This document shows, one piece after another, positions 62,993-64,000 of a DNA stretch of 64,000 nt. The notes under the pieces are model-generated. The model was not told the DNA's origin. It ran no database searches and saw only the letters and a program-made list of their open reading frames with translations. Each line of letters begins with the position of its first letter. The first letter of the stretch is position 1. The stretch is from positions 26,691-90,690 of the forward strand of contig NZ_JMPS01000007.1 of the NCBI RefSeq assembly GCF_000735455.1, written 5' to 3'. A program made the translations under genes and the position numbers. This DNA is from Yokenella regensburgei ATCC 49455. GTDB lineage: Bacteria > Pseudomonadota > Gammaproteobacteria > Enterobacterales > Enterobacteriaceae.

Positions 62993-63471
62993 TCAAGTTC
63001 GTAGCGCTAAAGTAACAAAGTATTCACCTTCTGTCCATACAGGTTTTGATTGAAATCAGGAAACCATGCACATTTTAACAACCTTACAGAAAGCACGTTT
63101 CAGAAATGTAACTTTGGATAAAAGAGTTGATTACCACTAAAGAGGCACAATTAACCTTAGTGAAACGAGGGATTTGGCAATCTGAAGCGATTCAACAACG
63201 CAAATAATGAAATTTTGCCCACTTATTGGGCATTTTTATTCTATGCCTGGAGGTAGGACGTTAAATCGGGCTGATTTACAAATGCTTTCTTTTTATCCAA
63301 CTCGTCATCATCCCTTCATAAAGCAGGTGCATTCAAATGCGCTTACCACTATTCTTGCGCTTACGGAAGACATCAGCGATTTTTTCAGCCAGATTAACCG
63401 TAAAGATATAAATACATAAAATGGACTTTATTGATTACACAACATAACAACCACACACGAACGAGGTTTTC
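62993..63471. other. pdhR-aroP divergent intergenic region
   Basis: No conserved gene was recognised in this stretch. It must hold the pdhR and aroP promoters. A 24-codon frame with an AGGA site sits at 63066-63140 and a terminator-like hairpin at 63216-63237, which together suggest a short transcript. A 70-codon frame at 63207-63419 was rejected. No clear TyrR box was identified. Confidence 0.5.
63216..63240 (+). terminator. orphan terminator upstream of aroP
   Basis: TGCCCA pairs with TGGGCA around a CTTAT loop and is followed by TTTTTATT. It points toward aroP, with no recognised gene on that strand upstream. Confidence 0.75.
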
Positions 63472-64000
63472 ATGATGGAAGGTGAACAGCACGGCGGTCA
63501 GCTGAAGCGCGGCCTAAAAAACCGCCATATTCAGCTCATTGCGCTGGGCGGGGCTATCGGGACCGGCCTGTTTCTGGGCAGCGCCTCCGTAATACAGTCC
63601 GCAGGACCGGGGATTATTCTCGGCTATGCTATCGCAGGTTTTATTGCCTTCCTGATCATGCGTCAGTTGGGTGAAATGGTGGTTGAAGAGCCGGTAGCCG
63701 GGTCTTTTAGTCACTTTGCCTATAAATACTGGGGCTCCTTTGCCGGCTTCGCTTCCGGCTGGAACTACTGGGTGCTCTACGTGCTGGTTGCCATGGCCGA
63801 ACTGACGGCGGTAGGGAAATACATCCAGTTCTGGTGGCCTGAGATCCCAACCTGGGTCTCTGCCGCCGTGTTCTTCGTTGCCATTAACGCCGTCAACCTC
63901 ACCAACGTGAAGGTGTTCGGTGAGATGGAGTTCTGGTTCGCGATTATCAAAGTGGTCGCCGTTGTGGCGATGATCCTGTTCGGGCATGGCTGCTGTTCAG
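63472..64000 (+). CDS. aroP: aromatic amino acid transporter AroP, N-terminal part, possible frameshift
   Basis: Proton-coupled permease of the amino acid-polyamine-organocation family for phenylalanine, tyrosine and tryptophan. The frame begins at ATG 63472 (a second ATG follows) and shows MMEGEQHGGQLKRGLKNRHI, then helices including LIALGGAIGTGLFLGSAS and IIKVVAVVAMILFG. It runs to the right edge (176 codons). The final seven residues read HGCCS-like instead of the expected GWLLFS, and one added base at about 63982-63986 restores a family-like reading. So either a 1-base deletion or a sequencing error is likely near the edge. Confidence 0.88.
   Translation, partial: MMEGEQHGGQLKRGLKNRHIQLIALGGAIGTGLFLGSASVIQSAGPGIILGYAIAGFIAFLIMRQLGEMVVEEPVAGSFSHFAYKYWGSFAGFASGWNYWVLYVLVAMAELTAVGKYIQFWWPEIPTWVSAAVFFVAINAVNLTNVKVFGEMEFWFAIIKVVAVVAMILFGHGCCS

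Noticed and set aside
63207..63419. 70-codon open frame in the pdhR-aroP gap
   Set aside because: It runs through the orphan terminator, has no clear ribosome site and no recognised family.

Overview
This window is core chromosome of a member of the Enterobacteriaceae. Nearly every protein is close to full-length collinear with its Escherichia coli K-12 counterpart, and gene order follows the K-12 segment from cdsA to aroP, read in the reverse direction. Base composition looks moderately GC-rich. An ERIC element, REP-like palindromes, E. coli-type lineage-specific loci (erpA, clcA, cueO, yacC, yacL) and a DUF3300/DUF2950 gene pair fit an Enterobacter/Lelliottia/Leclercia-like relative. Genus cannot be fixed from this sequence alone. 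No rRNA, tRNA, CRISPR array, prophage, integron or insertion sequence was seen.

Layout. 1-6119: envelope and translation genes on the minus strand (rpsB-tsf, pyrH, frr, dxr, uppS, cdsA). The rpsB leader is recognisable and an ERIC element lies between pyrH and frr. 6120-10974: map, glnD, dapD, yaeH on the plus strand. 11034-14120: degP (with a sigma-E promoter) and dgt. 14203-16341: mtn-btuF-yadS operon. 16407-19705: erpA, clcA, hemL. 19756-25672: the ferrichrome uptake operon fhuACDB, with a terminator-like hairpin between fhuA and fhuC. 25894-30939: mrcB and hrpB. 31013-38010: thpR, sfsA, dksA, gluQ, pcnB (apparent ATT start), folK, panB, panC, panD. 38013-41571: yadE, yadI, yadHG. 41678-49846: can, hpt, gcd, cueO, yacC, speED, yacL. 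50006-55702: acnB, then an accessory-looking stretch with yacH (DUF3300), a DUF2950 lipid/periplasm-type secreted protein and a small secreted protein I do not recognise. 55875-62944: pyruvate dehydrogenase genes pdhR-aceE-aceF-lpd. 63472-64000: the start of aroP, which appears frameshifted in its last visible bases.

How the genes fit together. The window is mainly housekeeping: isoprenoid and phospholipid precursors (dxr, uppS, cdsA), ribosome assembly and recycling (rpsB, tsf, frr), nitrogen signalling (glnD), lysine/peptidoglycan precursors (dapD, mrcB), Fe-S delivery (erpA), siderophore iron and copper handling (fhu, cueO), pantothenate/CoA (panBCD), polyamines (speED), and carbon entry to the TCA cycle (aceEF-lpd, acnB). 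I did not find a convincing undescribed multi-gene system. The items most worth a second look are the small secreted protein at 55418-55702 with its yacH/DUF2950 neighbours, the orphan terminator upstream of aroP, the expanded Met/His repeats in CueO, the hairpin inside the fhu operon, the missing cdaR, yaeI and Yad-fimbria loci, and the possible aroP frameshift.
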